A program made the position numbers and the translations under genes. Source: JAIEOG01 sp964519985 (GTDB lineage Bacteria > Bdellovibrionota > FAC87 > UBA2466). From it: a DNA stretch of 64,000 bases. How positions within the stretch are numbered: position 1 is the stretch's first letter; each line of letters begins with the position of its first letter. The notes beneath the pieces are model-generated. The model did no database searches. It had not been told where the DNA came from and saw only the letters and a list, made by a program, of their open reading frames with translations. Shown here piece after piece: positions 15,013-24,116 of the stretch. Where the stretch lies: contig CAZFMF010000001.1 in the NCBI GenBank assembly GCA_964519985.1, forward strand, positions 248,001-312,000. The letters run 5' to 3'.

Positions 15013-16998
15013 TTGAGTCGAGGCGTTGTGATTCAAATCATTATGGTCAGTCTTCTGATCTTTATCCCCCTGCAAGCGATGGCGGGCGAATATGATCCAG
15101 CCCCGGCGATTGATAAGTCACTCGATTGGATGAAATCCACGTCGGCGTACCAGCAGAAAATGGGGGCGGCGGCGCTGCGGGCGAATTTGCATTGGTTGAA
15201 AACTCAGGGGAAAAGCGGGCCTTCGGATGCCGATTTTGATCGCATTCAAGAACGGGCCGTTTCTTTAAAGCCGGGGATGGACCAAAGTCTCCTCGACTCC
15301 CTCTATCCCACGCGACTGGACCTGGCGTTCAAGCTGTTCAATGAAAACCGTGGATTGAAGCGCACCGACATAACGTACCCGCTGGTTCATCTCGCCCTGT
15401 TGAAGAATGCCCTTTCGAAACTAAAGAACGCGGACGATTTCCTGATTGCCGTGGTTGCGCCCATTCGCAAAGGCGACGAGAAAACGAATCTGAGCGCGCG
15501 GGAATGGATCAAGTCGGTGTTGGCCGAAAGAGGTCAGAAAGCTCTGGAAGTTGCCCGATGCTTGTTGGTGAACGCTTTGGCGCTGGATTTCGCGCGGGCG
15601 GAAGAAGCATTGAAGGAAGATTTTCACGAGGTGGGGCGCACGCTCGATGCCTGTGCACAGATTTCGGGAACGGCTTCGATGGATCTGTTTTTGCGGGGAC
15701 TTTCGGTCGACAACGCGCGTAAGTATTCGCTCTATCGTTGGGAAAATCTCAGCATCGAGAATCTGCTGAAAGAAGCGCAGACCGCGCAGCTGACGGGCAA
15801 TTTGGATCTGAAGAAAGTCTCGTATACACCGCTCGATCTTTTCAGTCCCTCGCGATTATTGGGCAAAGATCGCCCGCCAGGGCCTCCGACTTTAGAAGCC
15901 AAGTTGGGGCATTTGATGCATGAAATCAGCGATGGTCGCCGCTGGATCGCGGTGGGAGGCGGTATTGGCGGTGTCCCGCAGTGTGTCTACGGGTGTTCCT
16001 CGTTGGATCCCATTGCGGTCGAACCCGAAACGGGTTGGGCTTTCTTCGCGGTACTCGATGTAAAGGTCCCGAAAGTGATCATTCGCCACCAGGGAACGGA
16101 AGGAAAACCAGAGTTGGTGAAGTACTTCGAAAATGAGATCCGACACGTCTGGAAAGCGGACGATATTCCTCCTTCGTTGGTGGAGTTGAGCACACGTACG
16201 CCATCGAAGTTTCCCATCATCGAGCTTTTGGATTTTACCGAGACGGTGAAACCGATCGAGTACACGATATATCAAAGGCCGCCGGCGGAAAAGCGCACTC
16301 CCGAACAAGAAGCGAAGGATCGCGTCTCCGGGATTGTAGTGCCGCTGGAAGAACGTACGCCAAAGAAATCGGAAGAAAAGCGCCATCATGGGCTCTTTCC
16401 TTTTGTGAAGGGGATGAGCGCAGCTTTGGAAACGAATGGCTGGTTCTTAAATCACCCGGCCGAGACGCCGGTGGAAGAAGCGGCCGCGCTCTCGCTGGCG
16501 CGCATGGGGCTCATGCGGGAGTTCATCCTCGCCAACATTAAGCAGAAAGATACGCCGGATGCGCCGGTCTCGCAGCGGGCCCACTTATTAGTGCATTCGG
16601 CCCATGTTTTCGCGCAAGCCTTGTTCAACAAATTCTCCGGAGAGCTCGGACGCCAGATCCAGTTTATTGAAACAGTCCGCGTACCGGTAAAAGATGCCCA
16701 ACAGAAACTGAGCCAAGCCCTGAGCGATTTTGCCACACTTTCCGCCGAAGATGGATTCGAACTCCTCGGGCGCGCTTCCGAAACGCTCGAGATAGAGAAA
16801 CCCGACGTGGTGCAGAGCAAAGACAATCTCGCGATTGCACTGACGGGAGCGGAGTTCCAGTTACGCGAGCTCTTGGCGAATTTGGAAAGTCGCAAGGCCT
16901 TAGCCTGCGAGATGGCGCGACGGATCGAATATTCAGGAGCTCCGCTGGTGCCGGAAATGCGACTGTTTCAGGGAGCGCGTAACGTATGCGGGCTTTAG
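15013..16998 (+). CDS. Secreted protein preceding toxin C (661 aa)
   Basis: Start candidates are TTG 15013, GTG 15028 (with CGAGG just upstream) and ATG 15043. The first keeps an Arg before the hydrophobic signal sequence (IMVSLLIFIPLQAMA). The mature protein is helical in the first 290 and last 200 residues. A central segment (about 310-410) looks beta-rich (WIAVGGGIGGVPQCVYG, AFFAVLDVKVPKVIIRHQG). A charged Pro/Lys/Glu linker follows near 420-460. No domain is recognised. It overlaps the next secreted protein by 13 nt, placing both in the toxin C operon. Confidence 0.6.
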   Translation: MSRGVVIQIIMVSLLIFIPLQAMAGEYDPAPAIDKSLDWMKSTSAYQQKMGAAALRANLHWLKTQGKSGPSDADFDRIQERAVSLKPGMDQSLLDSLYPTRLDLAFKLFNENRGLKRTDITYPLVHLALLKNALSKLKNADDFLIAVVAPIRKGDEKTNLSAREWIKSVLAERGQKALEVARCLLVNALALDFARAEEALKEDFHEVGRTLDACAQISGTASMDLFLRGLSVDNARKYSLYRWENLSIENLLKEAQTAQLTGNLDLKKVSYTPLDLFSPSRLLGKDRPPGPPTLEAKLGHLMHEISDGRRWIAVGGGIGGVPQCVYGCSSLDPIAVEPETGWAFFAVLDVKVPKVIIRHQGTEGKPELVKYFENEIRHVWKADDIPPSLVELSTRTPSKFPIIELLDFTETVKPIEYTIYQRPPAEKRTPEQEAKDRVSGIVVPLEERTPKKSEEKRHHGLFPFVKGMSAALETNGWFLNHPAETPVEEAAALSLARMGLMREFILANIKQKDTPDAPVSQRAHLLVHSAHVFAQALFNKFSGELGRQIQFIETVRVPVKDAQQKLSQALSDFATLSAEDGFELLGRASETLEIEKPDVVQSKDNLAIALTGAEFQLRELLANLESRKALACEMARRIEYSGAPLVPEMRLFQGARNVCGL

Positions 16999-18176
16999 TC
17001 ATTCTGCTTCTTTTCACCGCGGCACCGGTCCTTGCTAAGGAATACGACAATGTTCCGGACGCCTACCACGATTACGCCCAACAGGTGATTCCGCTCACCT
17101 TTTCCGTGGCGGAAAAAGAAGCCTACCTTCGAGAATTCGCTCTTTTCACGGAAAGCACTTCGGAGTTGCAGCGGTATCTGGTGGAGGCGGGAGCGTCGGT
17201 TCAAGAAGTCATGTCTTTGCTTCCCCAGACGAGTAAAGCCACTTCGTGTGCGCGCAAGGCGGGAGGTTTCGATCCCGTTCAAACGATGGACGAACTTCGC
17301 ATTGCGCAACGCCTGCGGCGGGCCGGCGAAACCACGAAGGCCCGCTTAGCCGATTACCGAAAATGGCGTCCCTCGATGGATACGATTTGCGATGATGCCC
17401 AGCGGTTTGAAAAGTACAAAGCCAAGGATCTGGAATTTGCGATCGTGCGGCTCACCCGAGCGTACGGCGATGGGCGAGTTTTCGTCGGAATCGGGTTTTC
17501 GGGTGAAGCTTTGAGTGCGTGGCTATCGGTAAAAGCGATGAGCACGCAAATGACCCTCGCCGCGGACGGTGGTTTTGAAGAGTTTGCCGAGGGCGTCCTC
17601 AATTTGTTCACCTTCGGCGGGTACTCGGCCGCCAAAAACAACAGTCAGATGAGGCGAGTGAGTCGCGAGCACGCCCGCATTCAACGCGAGATGGTTCAGG
17701 ATGCGGACTATCAGGCGGCGGCGAAGATGAGCTGCAAAGCTATCCGTGATAAACACTCGGCAACTCTGGAAGAGTTGGATCGCGTCTCCATCATGCACGA
17801 ACGTTGGTTGGCTGAACTGCCCGAGGATCTGTTGGCGCGACGGGAAGGGTTTTTTCGAGCATGTTTCTCGCAGTACGAGAATGAGTTTCTCGCTTACTTA
17901 AAAGAAAAGACTTCGGGGGCGGCGCTTGCCGCGCGTGCGGAGGCGGCCAAAGTGGCTTCGATCCAGAAGTTGAGCATCGAGACGAACGGGCGGTTGATTC
18001 GTAACCGGATCTTGCTCGAGAAAACTGGCTGCGGACCGGGAATGGCCTACGTCCAAGTCATCCGAAATGATCTGGCCGCGGCGCGCCTCTGGAATCTGCC
18101 CGCGCTCAAAACGGTGGCGCCTAAGGCCGAGCAAGCCGTCACCGAGTACCTGAAAAAGTGTAGGGGTGCGTTGTGA
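16986..18176 (+). CDS. Secreted helical protein preceding toxin C (396 aa)
   Basis: The ATG at 16986 has AGGGAG upstream and begins a signal peptide (MRALVILLLFTAAPVLA). The rest is almost entirely helical with several Cys (TSCARK, DTICDD, KMSCKA, RACFSQ, TGCGPG, KKCRGA), which may pair in the periplasm. The stop overlaps the GTG of toxin C (GTGA). No family is recognised. Like the gene at 13236-14027, it directly precedes a toxin gene and is coupled to it. Confidence 0.6.
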   Translation: MRALVILLLFTAAPVLAKEYDNVPDAYHDYAQQVIPLTFSVAEKEAYLREFALFTESTSELQRYLVEAGASVQEVMSLLPQTSKATSCARKAGGFDPVQTMDELRIAQRLRRAGETTKARLADYRKWRPSMDTICDDAQRFEKYKAKDLEFAIVRLTRAYGDGRVFVGIGFSGEALSAWLSVKAMSTQMTLAADGGFEEFAEGVLNLFTFGGYSAAKNNSQMRRVSREHARIQREMVQDADYQAAAKMSCKAIRDKHSATLEELDRVSIMHERWLAELPEDLLARREGFFRACFSQYENEFLAYLKEKTSGAALAARAEAAKVASIQKLSIETNGRLIRNRILLEKTGCGPGMAYVQVIRNDLAAARLWNLPALKTVAPKAEQAVTEYLKKCRGAL

Positions 18177-20050
18177 AGCGAATCGCCCTCTTTGCTTTTC
18201 TGGGTTCGCTCGTGGTTTTCGCCGCGCAACCGAGTTTCTGTGATTCTCAAGGATCCGGTGTCAAGTTTTGCTTCTACGAGAAAATGTCGGATTTCGCTCC
18301 GATCTATCAGCCCGGAGATGCCGGGGTGGGAACCTTCGTGTCTCCACCGACAATGGACATTAAGGCGGGTGGCGCTGGTGGGTTTCTCGATCAAAAGGGC
18401 GGCTTTGGCGTTTACACCGACTACGGTCTGCCGGCGAACTACCAGCTCTATTTCGATGGCGGCAACCAGTCGAACTGGGGATTTCCCACCGAAACGAGGC
18501 GGCCTTCGCCGATGTTGCCCGGCACCTACTCCACTGGCTTGGTTTCGTATGCCGCCCAACGGGCCGAAGGGAATCTTCAGGCTTACGCACGGCGGTTGGG
18601 GCAACTGGAGGCGTGGGCGAGTAAGCTCGACGCCGGCCTGAGTTCCTTTCGGGAAGTGTCCATGCATCCAGCCGTGGAGGCGTTGGAAAAAACGGGAATC
18701 GAAGACGCGGTTCGCCAGCTCCGAGACTGGGCGGCCGATCGCGAGCTGGTTCCCACCAATACCGAAGAAAAAGAATCTATCCGCAATCAGGTTACCCGGA
18801 CCGCGCGCGGCATTAGCCCCAAAATCGAGGCAAGTATCGAAGGCACTCGGAAAGCGGGCAGTGCCCCCAGTTTTTGGCGTACCTCCGAGGACTTGTGGCG
18901 GGCGGCTCAACGATCGGATCTGCCGACCGAGGACGCTGAAGCGATTCAGGAATGGTATCGCAACCATTTCCGTCCATCGGGATTGATCGGCACAGCCATA
19001 CTCGGAAAAGAAGCCGGTCAGCTCAGCGAAAAACTGAGCGAGGGCTTAAAGACTCCATTGGGGAACTGGGATGGGCAGCTCGTTCGCGCGGGCCTCAATA
19101 AGAGTCTAGGCGCATACGCTTCCGCCCCCGATCTGGATCGCAAGGGCGAGGCCTTGGGAGCGATGTCGCTGCTCATGGGTGCCGATGCCGCCTTTACCGA
19201 TGGCAAACAGGAGCAAGCGCTTTCACTTGTGAACTATGCCGCTGTCCTTACGGACCTAGCCCTGGGCTTCGTTCCAGTGGTCGGCGCGGTCAATGATGCC
19301 GTTCAAATCGTCCATGGGATGGCGACCGGTCGTGACTACGCCGGCCAAGAAATGTCGCAGTCGGACTACGCATTGCGCGGCCTCGGCATCATGCTGACCA
19401 TCGTTCCCGTCGGCGCCGTGGTCAAATATGGCGGCAAAGTCCTCTCGCCGCTGTTCGACAGCGGCGCCCGCGCCATCCGCGGTCTTGGTCTGGGGGAACG
19501 CTACGCCAAGATCTTCGGCCGCGATCACAAGATGGTCGTCACCGTTACGGAGGCGGTGGGGCAGCTGGCCGATGAGGCGAGTGATATCAATAAGGAGCTG
19601 GAGATTGCGACACGGAAAGACACTTCGTTTGTTCATGTGCGTCAACTCCACAACGAGCACCAATTTGCAAACATTCTCGAAAAGCAGATGGGCTTAGAGG
19701 TTTCGCTTTCGATTTCTTTGTTGGAGTCGTACAAGTTGCCCGGACCTGCTTTTGAGAAGGGGTTGCTTCTGCACCATTTTTGGAAGCACGTGATGGATGA
19801 GGACTTCTTGTCTAAACGCGGAATTGTGGATTTTAAAAGTTATATTCTGAGCGCTCAAAACTTGCTTAAGGGTGGCCGCGGCGTTGAAGTATTTACGCAA
19901 ACCCATGACGGGGCGATGGTATATTTTCGTAAAGCCACCGGTGAACTCGGGATTGAGCTAAATGGTACGATTAAGACTTACTTTGTTCCGCGAGAAGCTC
20001 TTGAATACGTGGCCGAACGAGTAGCGGATGGACGTTACGTGCCAAAATGA
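18173..20050 (+). CDS. Secreted polymorphic-toxin-like protein C, BECR-type RNase-like C-terminus
   Basis: This is a 625-residue protein with a GTG start and a signal peptide (MKRIALFAFLGSLVVFAAQP). An N-terminal Gly/Pro-rich segment is followed by helices to about residue 350. A pre-toxin segment lies at about 352-425 (VLTDLALGFVPVVGAVNDAV, TGRDYAGQ, LGIMLTIVPVGAVVKYGG). The C-terminus (about 560-615) reads GVEVFTQTHDGAMVYFRKAT, GELGIELNGTIKTYFVP. The pattern 'V.Y....GE.G....G.I.T.F.P' recalls colicin D/E5-like RNase (BECR-fold) toxins. Overlaps with the secreted gene before and the small gene after are both 4 nt. The toxin role is well supported by layout. The nuclease type is tentative. 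Confidence 0.7.
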   Translation: MKRIALFAFLGSLVVFAAQPSFCDSQGSGVKFCFYEKMSDFAPIYQPGDAGVGTFVSPPTMDIKAGGAGGFLDQKGGFGVYTDYGLPANYQLYFDGGNQSNWGFPTETRRPSPMLPGTYSTGLVSYAAQRAEGNLQAYARRLGQLEAWASKLDAGLSSFREVSMHPAVEALEKTGIEDAVRQLRDWAADRELVPTNTEEKESIRNQVTRTARGISPKIEASIEGTRKAGSAPSFWRTSEDLWRAAQRSDLPTEDAEAIQEWYRNHFRPSGLIGTAILGKEAGQLSEKLSEGLKTPLGNWDGQLVRAGLNKSLGAYASAPDLDRKGEALGAMSLLMGADAAFTDGKQEQALSLVNYAAVLTDLALGFVPVVGAVNDAVQIVHGMATGRDYAGQEMSQSDYALRGLGIMLTIVPVGAVVKYGGKVLSPLFDSGARAIRGLGLGERYAKIFGRDHKMVVTVTEAVGQLADEASDINKELEIATRKDTSFVHVRQLHNEHQFANILEKQMGLEVSLSISLLESYKLPGPAFEKGLLLHHFWKHVMDEDFLSKRGIVDFKSYILSAQNLLKGGRGVEVFTQTHDGAMVYFRKATGELGIELNGTIKTYFVPREALEYVAERVADGRYVPK

Positions 20051-20466
20051 GCAGCAGCGATAGTCATTATTTGCCCGGTTTATCGGATGATGATCTTGTA
20101 CAACTAAACCGCATCTACGAGAAAGTAAGGGGCTCCTTCCTTGGTGAAAAATTCGAGGATCACCTGCACAGCTGGATTCGCACATCGCACGGAATAGGAA
20201 GCCATTCCGACGATGACGATGAAAATGAGCTGCTTAACGATCTCTCTGCGCGCAAGATTATTGAACGAGTATTGCAGGCTTGTGAACCGACGTTGAAGTC
20301 GAAACTTCAACAGTTTCTGGCAGAGAAGGATCAGCGTTTCATTGAAGCGACAATTCCCACGATTCGACCATTGTCTTCGGTGGCCGAAAATGACAAATCA
20401 ATGTTCTGGTATTGGCGAGTTCCAAAAGATGCTCCGGTATTCGCCCGATACTTAAAGAAAAAATAG
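20047..20466 (+). CDS. Putative immunity protein for toxin C
   Basis: This is a 139-residue cytosolic protein starting in the toxin stop (ATGA). It is acidic, with an Asp/Glu run (SDDDDENE near residue 55), which suits inhibition of a basic nuclease. The C-terminus is basic. No signal peptide and no recognised family. The assignment rests on coupling, size and charge. Confidence 0.6.
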   Translation: MSSSDSHYLPGLSDDDLVQLNRIYEKVRGSFLGEKFEDHLHSWIRTSHGIGSHSDDDDENELLNDLSARKIIERVLQACEPTLKSKLQQFLAEKDQRFIEATIPTIRPLSSVAENDKSMFWYWRVPKDAPVFARYLKKK

Positions 20467-20487
20467 CCTGACTGGTCTTCATTCATC

Positions 20488-20520
20488 TCTCGCGAGCGCG
20501 AGATCCAGGAATGGTCCTGG
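20488..20520 (+). terminator. Tandem hairpins after the toxin C operon
   Basis: TCTCGCG-AG-CGCGAGA (20488-20503) is followed at once by CCAGGA-ATGG-TCCTGG (20505-20520), starting 21 bases after the immunity stop. Both stems are perfect. No T-run follows, so the role as terminator is a guess. They might instead be remnants of a recombination or repeat element. Confidence 0.45.
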
Positions 20521-20606
20521 ACTGGCGAGTTCATTCAAAGTATTGATATTACGTAGCTAATCAGGCTCCCGTGGATTCGAAAAGGCGCGTCTGGTATATT
20601 GCCGCG

Positions 20607-21263
20607 ATGCGTCGAATGCTGGGTGGGGTTTTTCTTCTGATTTCGTGTCTTTCCTATGCCGGGACCTGCGAGATTGGTGGGTTGGATTTGAATGCTCCGG
20701 TGTCCCGATATGCAGACCTCCACGACCTGTTTTCTATGCTGTCGCGCTATCCGGAAACCCATGCCGCGCTTGCGAAAATCGAGCGGGGCGAGCTGAGAAT
20801 TAAGCTGGTGGATGAATTGTCGCTGCCGGATGCGACTCGCGATGCGATGGCGATCACTTTTTTTGAGAAGGATCAGACGTTAGTTGAGTTGAAATCCGGA
20901 CGCTTGGGGATGGCCGCGGTGGCTTTGTACCACGAGTTTGTGCACGTGAACGATGCGGACTATCACGCCGAATTGGCTGCCATTCGCGTCGCCGCTAGGA
21001 AACTTACCGTAGACATTGCCCGCTTTCCCCGCGGCGCCGAGAAAGACTTCGCGGTTTTGGAACGGCGACAGGCTGATCTCAAAACCGTCGTAGCGAAGAC
21101 TCGCGTGGCGGCGGAGAGAAAAGGGTACACCGAACAGGTGGCGCTTACTAAGGCCTGGATGTGCGAAAACGAATGCGCGGCCAAGTACTTTAAGGAAAAC
21201 AAAATCGATACGGAAATACCTTCCGACGAAACGCTCCGTCGCTGGTACGGTTTCACGCCGTAG
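20607..21263 (+). CDS. Secreted small zincin-like metallopeptidase (HEFVH)
   Basis: From the ATG at 20607 the protein starts MRRMLGGVFLLISCLSYAG, a signal peptide. An upstream GTG at 20571 is in frame but spoils it. ALYHEFVHVNDADYHAE carries the zincin HExxH followed by D-x-x-Y-H-A-E, so His, His and a downstream acidic residue or His could hold zinc. Four Cys occur (TCEI, MCENEC and one in the leader). At about 218 residues it is a minimal protease. It could process secreted neighbours such as the toxins, but only position hints at that. Confidence 0.6.
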   Translation: MRRMLGGVFLLISCLSYAGTCEIGGLDLNAPVSRYADLHDLFSMLSRYPETHAALAKIERGELRIKLVDELSLPDATRDAMAITFFEKDQTLVELKSGRLGMAAVALYHEFVHVNDADYHAELAAIRVAARKLTVDIARFPRGAEKDFAVLERRQADLKTVVAKTRVAAERKGYTEQVALTKAWMCENECAAKYFKENKIDTEIPSDETLRRWYGFTP

Positions 21264-21440
21264 GCAGCTACCGCCTTGACCACTGATTGAATCCTACACA
21301 CGGGCGCTCGCTCCGCCTGGATACGGCCTCGTATACCGTTCGTCTACGTCCCAAAGATTGCCGAATTACCGCCGTATACAGTGCGGCGATTTTGGTATGC
21401 GCCCTGCTTTTCAAGAGAATGGGTAGGGAATGAGGGAACG

Positions 21441-22439
21441 ATGGACAAGCATGGTTCTAGATACGGCGTTTCGTTGATCGCGCTGCTGATGCTGATCGGA
21501 CATCCGGTTTGGGCTCAGGAAGAGGGCGCCGCGGATGATGAGGTCGAAGAAGAAGTTGAGGAAGAGATTCCGGCCGCCCGCAAGCAGGTGAAGCCGATCC
21601 TTACCTTGATCGGAAAATCCGCTCCGGTCGTTCAACCCACTTTTCAGCGATTGGGCGAAACCGCCATGCGCGTGCGCAATCAATTGAATGTCGTTCCCGA
21701 CCACGCGCTCAAGCCGGACGTTCGCAGTGCGGCGCACCGTTTTATCGATGGTATGGAAGGGGTCGCGAAAGTTGGCAATGGTCTGGGGGGCATTGAAAGT
21801 CGTCACGAAAAAATCGTGGCGGTCATCGAGAAGTTTAAGCCCCTGGTCGCTAACTACCTCGCCATGAACAATCTGGAGGTGGATGTCGCCACTTTGCGGC
21901 AATTCATGAAGGACCTGGATGGCGTGGAGAGCGATGAGGCGCTTAAGACGCTAGTGGCCCAAACCGAGGGAAAACTTTTGGGCCACGAGATGGCGCTTGC
22001 CGCCTTAAAGGGTGAGGAAGGCGTAGAACCGACCCTGAAGGCAAAAAAGGCCGCCTATTTGAAAGCCGCCAATTCCAAAATTGTGGATCTCAGTGAAACG
22101 ATCCAAGAAGAATTTGGAATGATCGGGTTTGCAATGCTGGCGGCCGGCTCCAAAATTGGTAAAGAGCTGCATCAGCGGTTCGGTTACGAGTCTCAACCGG
22201 GTAAGACCGCCAAAGAACAATACTTCGATGTCAAAAGCACGCTCCAGAAATGGAATAAACTCACCCGCAACTTAGATCCGAAGACGAATACCAGTTTGCA
22301 CCAGGGAGTCGAATCCGCGGTGGAATACCTCGCCGCGGCCATTGCGTTTGTGCCGGATAGTGCACCACCACCGCCAGTCGTTGCCCAAGGAGAAGAACCC
22401 AAGGCCGACGAACCCGCCGCGGAAGGTGGAGGAAATTAG
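21441..22439 (+). CDS. Secreted acidic helical protein
   Basis: The start is ATG 21441 with GAGGGA upstream; an earlier in-frame ATG at 21381 would bury the signal peptide (SLIALLMLIGHPVWAQ). A Glu/Asp-rich stretch follows the cleavage site, then helices to about residue 310 and a Pro/Glu-rich tail. It contains no Cys or recognised domain. It ends one base before the convergent sensor-kinase stop at 22440. Confidence 0.6.
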   Translation: MDKHGSRYGVSLIALLMLIGHPVWAQEEGAADDEVEEEVEEEIPAARKQVKPILTLIGKSAPVVQPTFQRLGETAMRVRNQLNVVPDHALKPDVRSAAHRFIDGMEGVAKVGNGLGGIESRHEKIVAVIEKFKPLVANYLAMNNLEVDVATLRQFMKDLDGVESDEALKTLVAQTEGKLLGHEMALAALKGEEGVEPTLKAKKAAYLKAANSKIVDLSETIQEEFGMIGFAMLAAGSKIGKELHQRFGYESQPGKTAKEQYFDVKSTLQKWNKLTRNLDPKTNTSLHQGVESAVEYLAAAIAFVPDSAPPPPVVAQGEEPKADEPAAEGGGN

Positions 22440-24116
22440 TTAGTAGCTAGCAATCGGTACGTACGGAATCATCCGTTTTGGTAGCAGCAAAGTCCCCACC
22501 GGCATCTGGCTATTCAGTTCGGCATCCCATTGCGATGAAACGAGAATGCTCTGGGACGTGATCCCGGTTTGGCCGATGAGGGTATCCCCCGTGAGGCTCT
22601 CGCCCGCAAAATTGCAGTCCACCAAAAAGATGTTCTCGTCTCGCAAGGCCGGCACCTTGGTCAGCGCCTCCTTCGCCGAGCGGATGGCGTGAATCGGCGC
22701 GCGAATCCGTTGTTCCCAGGCCGAATGGATGGAATCGTCGTCATCGATGACAACCACGCCATTGCCTTCGGGAATGAAGATCCGGCGGGCGATGCGTTGG
22801 GCCAACGGGGCCAGCGGAAAGTCGAGGCGCACCCTGGTGCCTTCGCCCGGAGTGGATTCGATTTCCACATTTCCCTGACACGCGCCGAGGGCCTCACGGA
22901 CCTGACGCAATCCCAGACCGGCCGAGTTTCGGTTTAACCGATCGAGCGTGGGCTTGGGGATGCCACGGCCGTTGTCGCCCACGACTAATTCTGCCTTTTG
23001 GCCTTCGCACCGGCACTCAATGGTTACGATGCCCGATCGTTCGATGGCCGTGACCGAGTTATTGATCAAATTGGAAACCGCACGCATCAGATCATTGCGC
23101 GGGCCGACCACGTACGCCCGGTGGGCTTGTTCGCCGGCAACCAGCTTGAACTCGACTTCGGGACGGTTGCGATATTCCTGTCGCTTTTCCGCCAAAATAT
23201 CTTCGGCCAGGAGCAAGAGCGAAAGGGTGGATGTCTCCGGCTCGACCGCCTTCGCTTTAGCGGGAGCGGCGGCTGGCGTCGGGGTGGCGCCGGATTTGTA
23301 AGTCTTGAGCAAGTCATTGGCGATGTCTTGGATCCGCAGCAACGCGCGCTGAATCAAGCGGCTTTGCTCGGGCGGTAAGGTGCGAAAGGTGTCGCTCATC
23401 ATGCTGAGTGCCGCGAGCGGAGATCGAATATCGTGGGCCACGCGGGCGGCGAGTTCGCCCGTCGCACGGGCGCGCTCGTGTTGGATGGCCTGGGCGAGAT
23501 AGGGCTTCAAGAAAAGATTGCGCGCGATCAGCAGCCAGGTTCCCCAGATGAAAAGCACCACTGCCAGCGCCGGCAGCACGGTGCGAAAATACAGACCGGC
23601 CACCCCACCCTGGTAGAAGCCATAGGCATCTTGGATGTGGGCGAAAAGGTATCCCTTGGTAATTCCGCCCAGGGCCAAGGGAGCCGCGTAGGCCCAGGAG
23701 CCGTCGGTCGGATGGCGCGTGAGCTTAGCGAGCTTCGGGAAGGAAACCAAGGATCCGGGGGCCTGGCACTGAGTGCTGGGCTCCGAGCCGCGGCGAGCGG
23801 AGTAAACGCATCTGCCTTCGGGGTCGGTGACGAAAAGTTCGTAGTTGGCATTGCCCATCTGGTTGGCGATCAGACCGATACGCATCGCAATCGCCTGAAG
23901 ATTTCCGGTCCACATTTCTTCGGCGATGCCTTGGTAGTGAAACGAGAAAAACTGTTCGAACTGCTGTTCGGCGACCTGCGCCCGCTTTTGTTCTTTTTTG
24001 ACGTAGGAAAGCGTCAGGGTGAGCGCGAGCCCACTCAAGCAGATGAGCAGAAGGGTCAAGGAGCCGCCGACAAAGGCCTGCAAGAAGGCGGTGGGTTGTC
24101 GGGTCTCTAGTTTCAA
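22440..24116 (-). CDS. Sensor histidine kinase with C-terminal receiver-like domain
   Basis: This is a 558-residue protein. Two transmembrane segments (about 15-37 and 178-197) enclose a roughly 140-residue periplasmic sensor. HisKA has ARVAHDIRSPLAAL with phospho-acceptor H228. HATPase_c (about 335-435) has SNLINNSVTA, GDNGRGIP and SAGLGLRQV. The tail (about 450-555) is receiver-like, with VVVIDDDDSIH and an acceptor-type Asp in FLVDCNF, so it is a hybrid kinase. It overlaps by ATGA the solute-binding protein gene in front. A binding protein presenting a ligand to the periplasmic sensor is the likely arrangement, as in LuxP/LuxQ-type pairs. It is last in the six-gene operon that starts at 29267. 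Confidence 0.85.
   Translation of the reverse strand: MKLETRQPTAFLQAFVGGSLTLLLICLSGLALTLTLSYVKKEQKRAQVAEQQFEQFFSFHYQGIAEEMWTGNLQAIAMRIGLIANQMGNANYELFVTDPEGRCVYSARRGSEPSTQCQAPGSLVSFPKLAKLTRHPTDGSWAYAAPLALGGITKGYLFAHIQDAYGFYQGGVAGLYFRTVLPALAVVLFIWGTWLLIARNLFLKPYLAQAIQHERARATGELAARVAHDIRSPLAALSMMSDTFRTLPPEQSRLIQRALLRIQDIANDLLKTYKSGATPTPAAAPAKAKAVEPETSTLSLLLLAEDILAEKRQEYRNRPEVEFKLVAGEQAHRAYVVGPRNDLMRAVSNLINNSVTAIERSGIVTIECRCEGQKAELVVGDNGRGIPKPTLDRLNRNSAGLGLRQVREALGACQGNVEIESTPGEGTRVRLDFPLAPLAQRIARRIFIPEGNGVVVIDDDDSIHSAWEQRIRAPIHAIRSAKEALTKVPALRDENIFLVDCNFAGESLTGDTLIGQTGITSQSILVSSQWDAELNSQMPVGTLLLPKRMIPYVPIASY

Noticed and set aside
6587..20466. The toxin island considered as a prophage
   Set aside because: No integrase, capsid, tail, portal or terminase gene and no tRNA attachment site were found.
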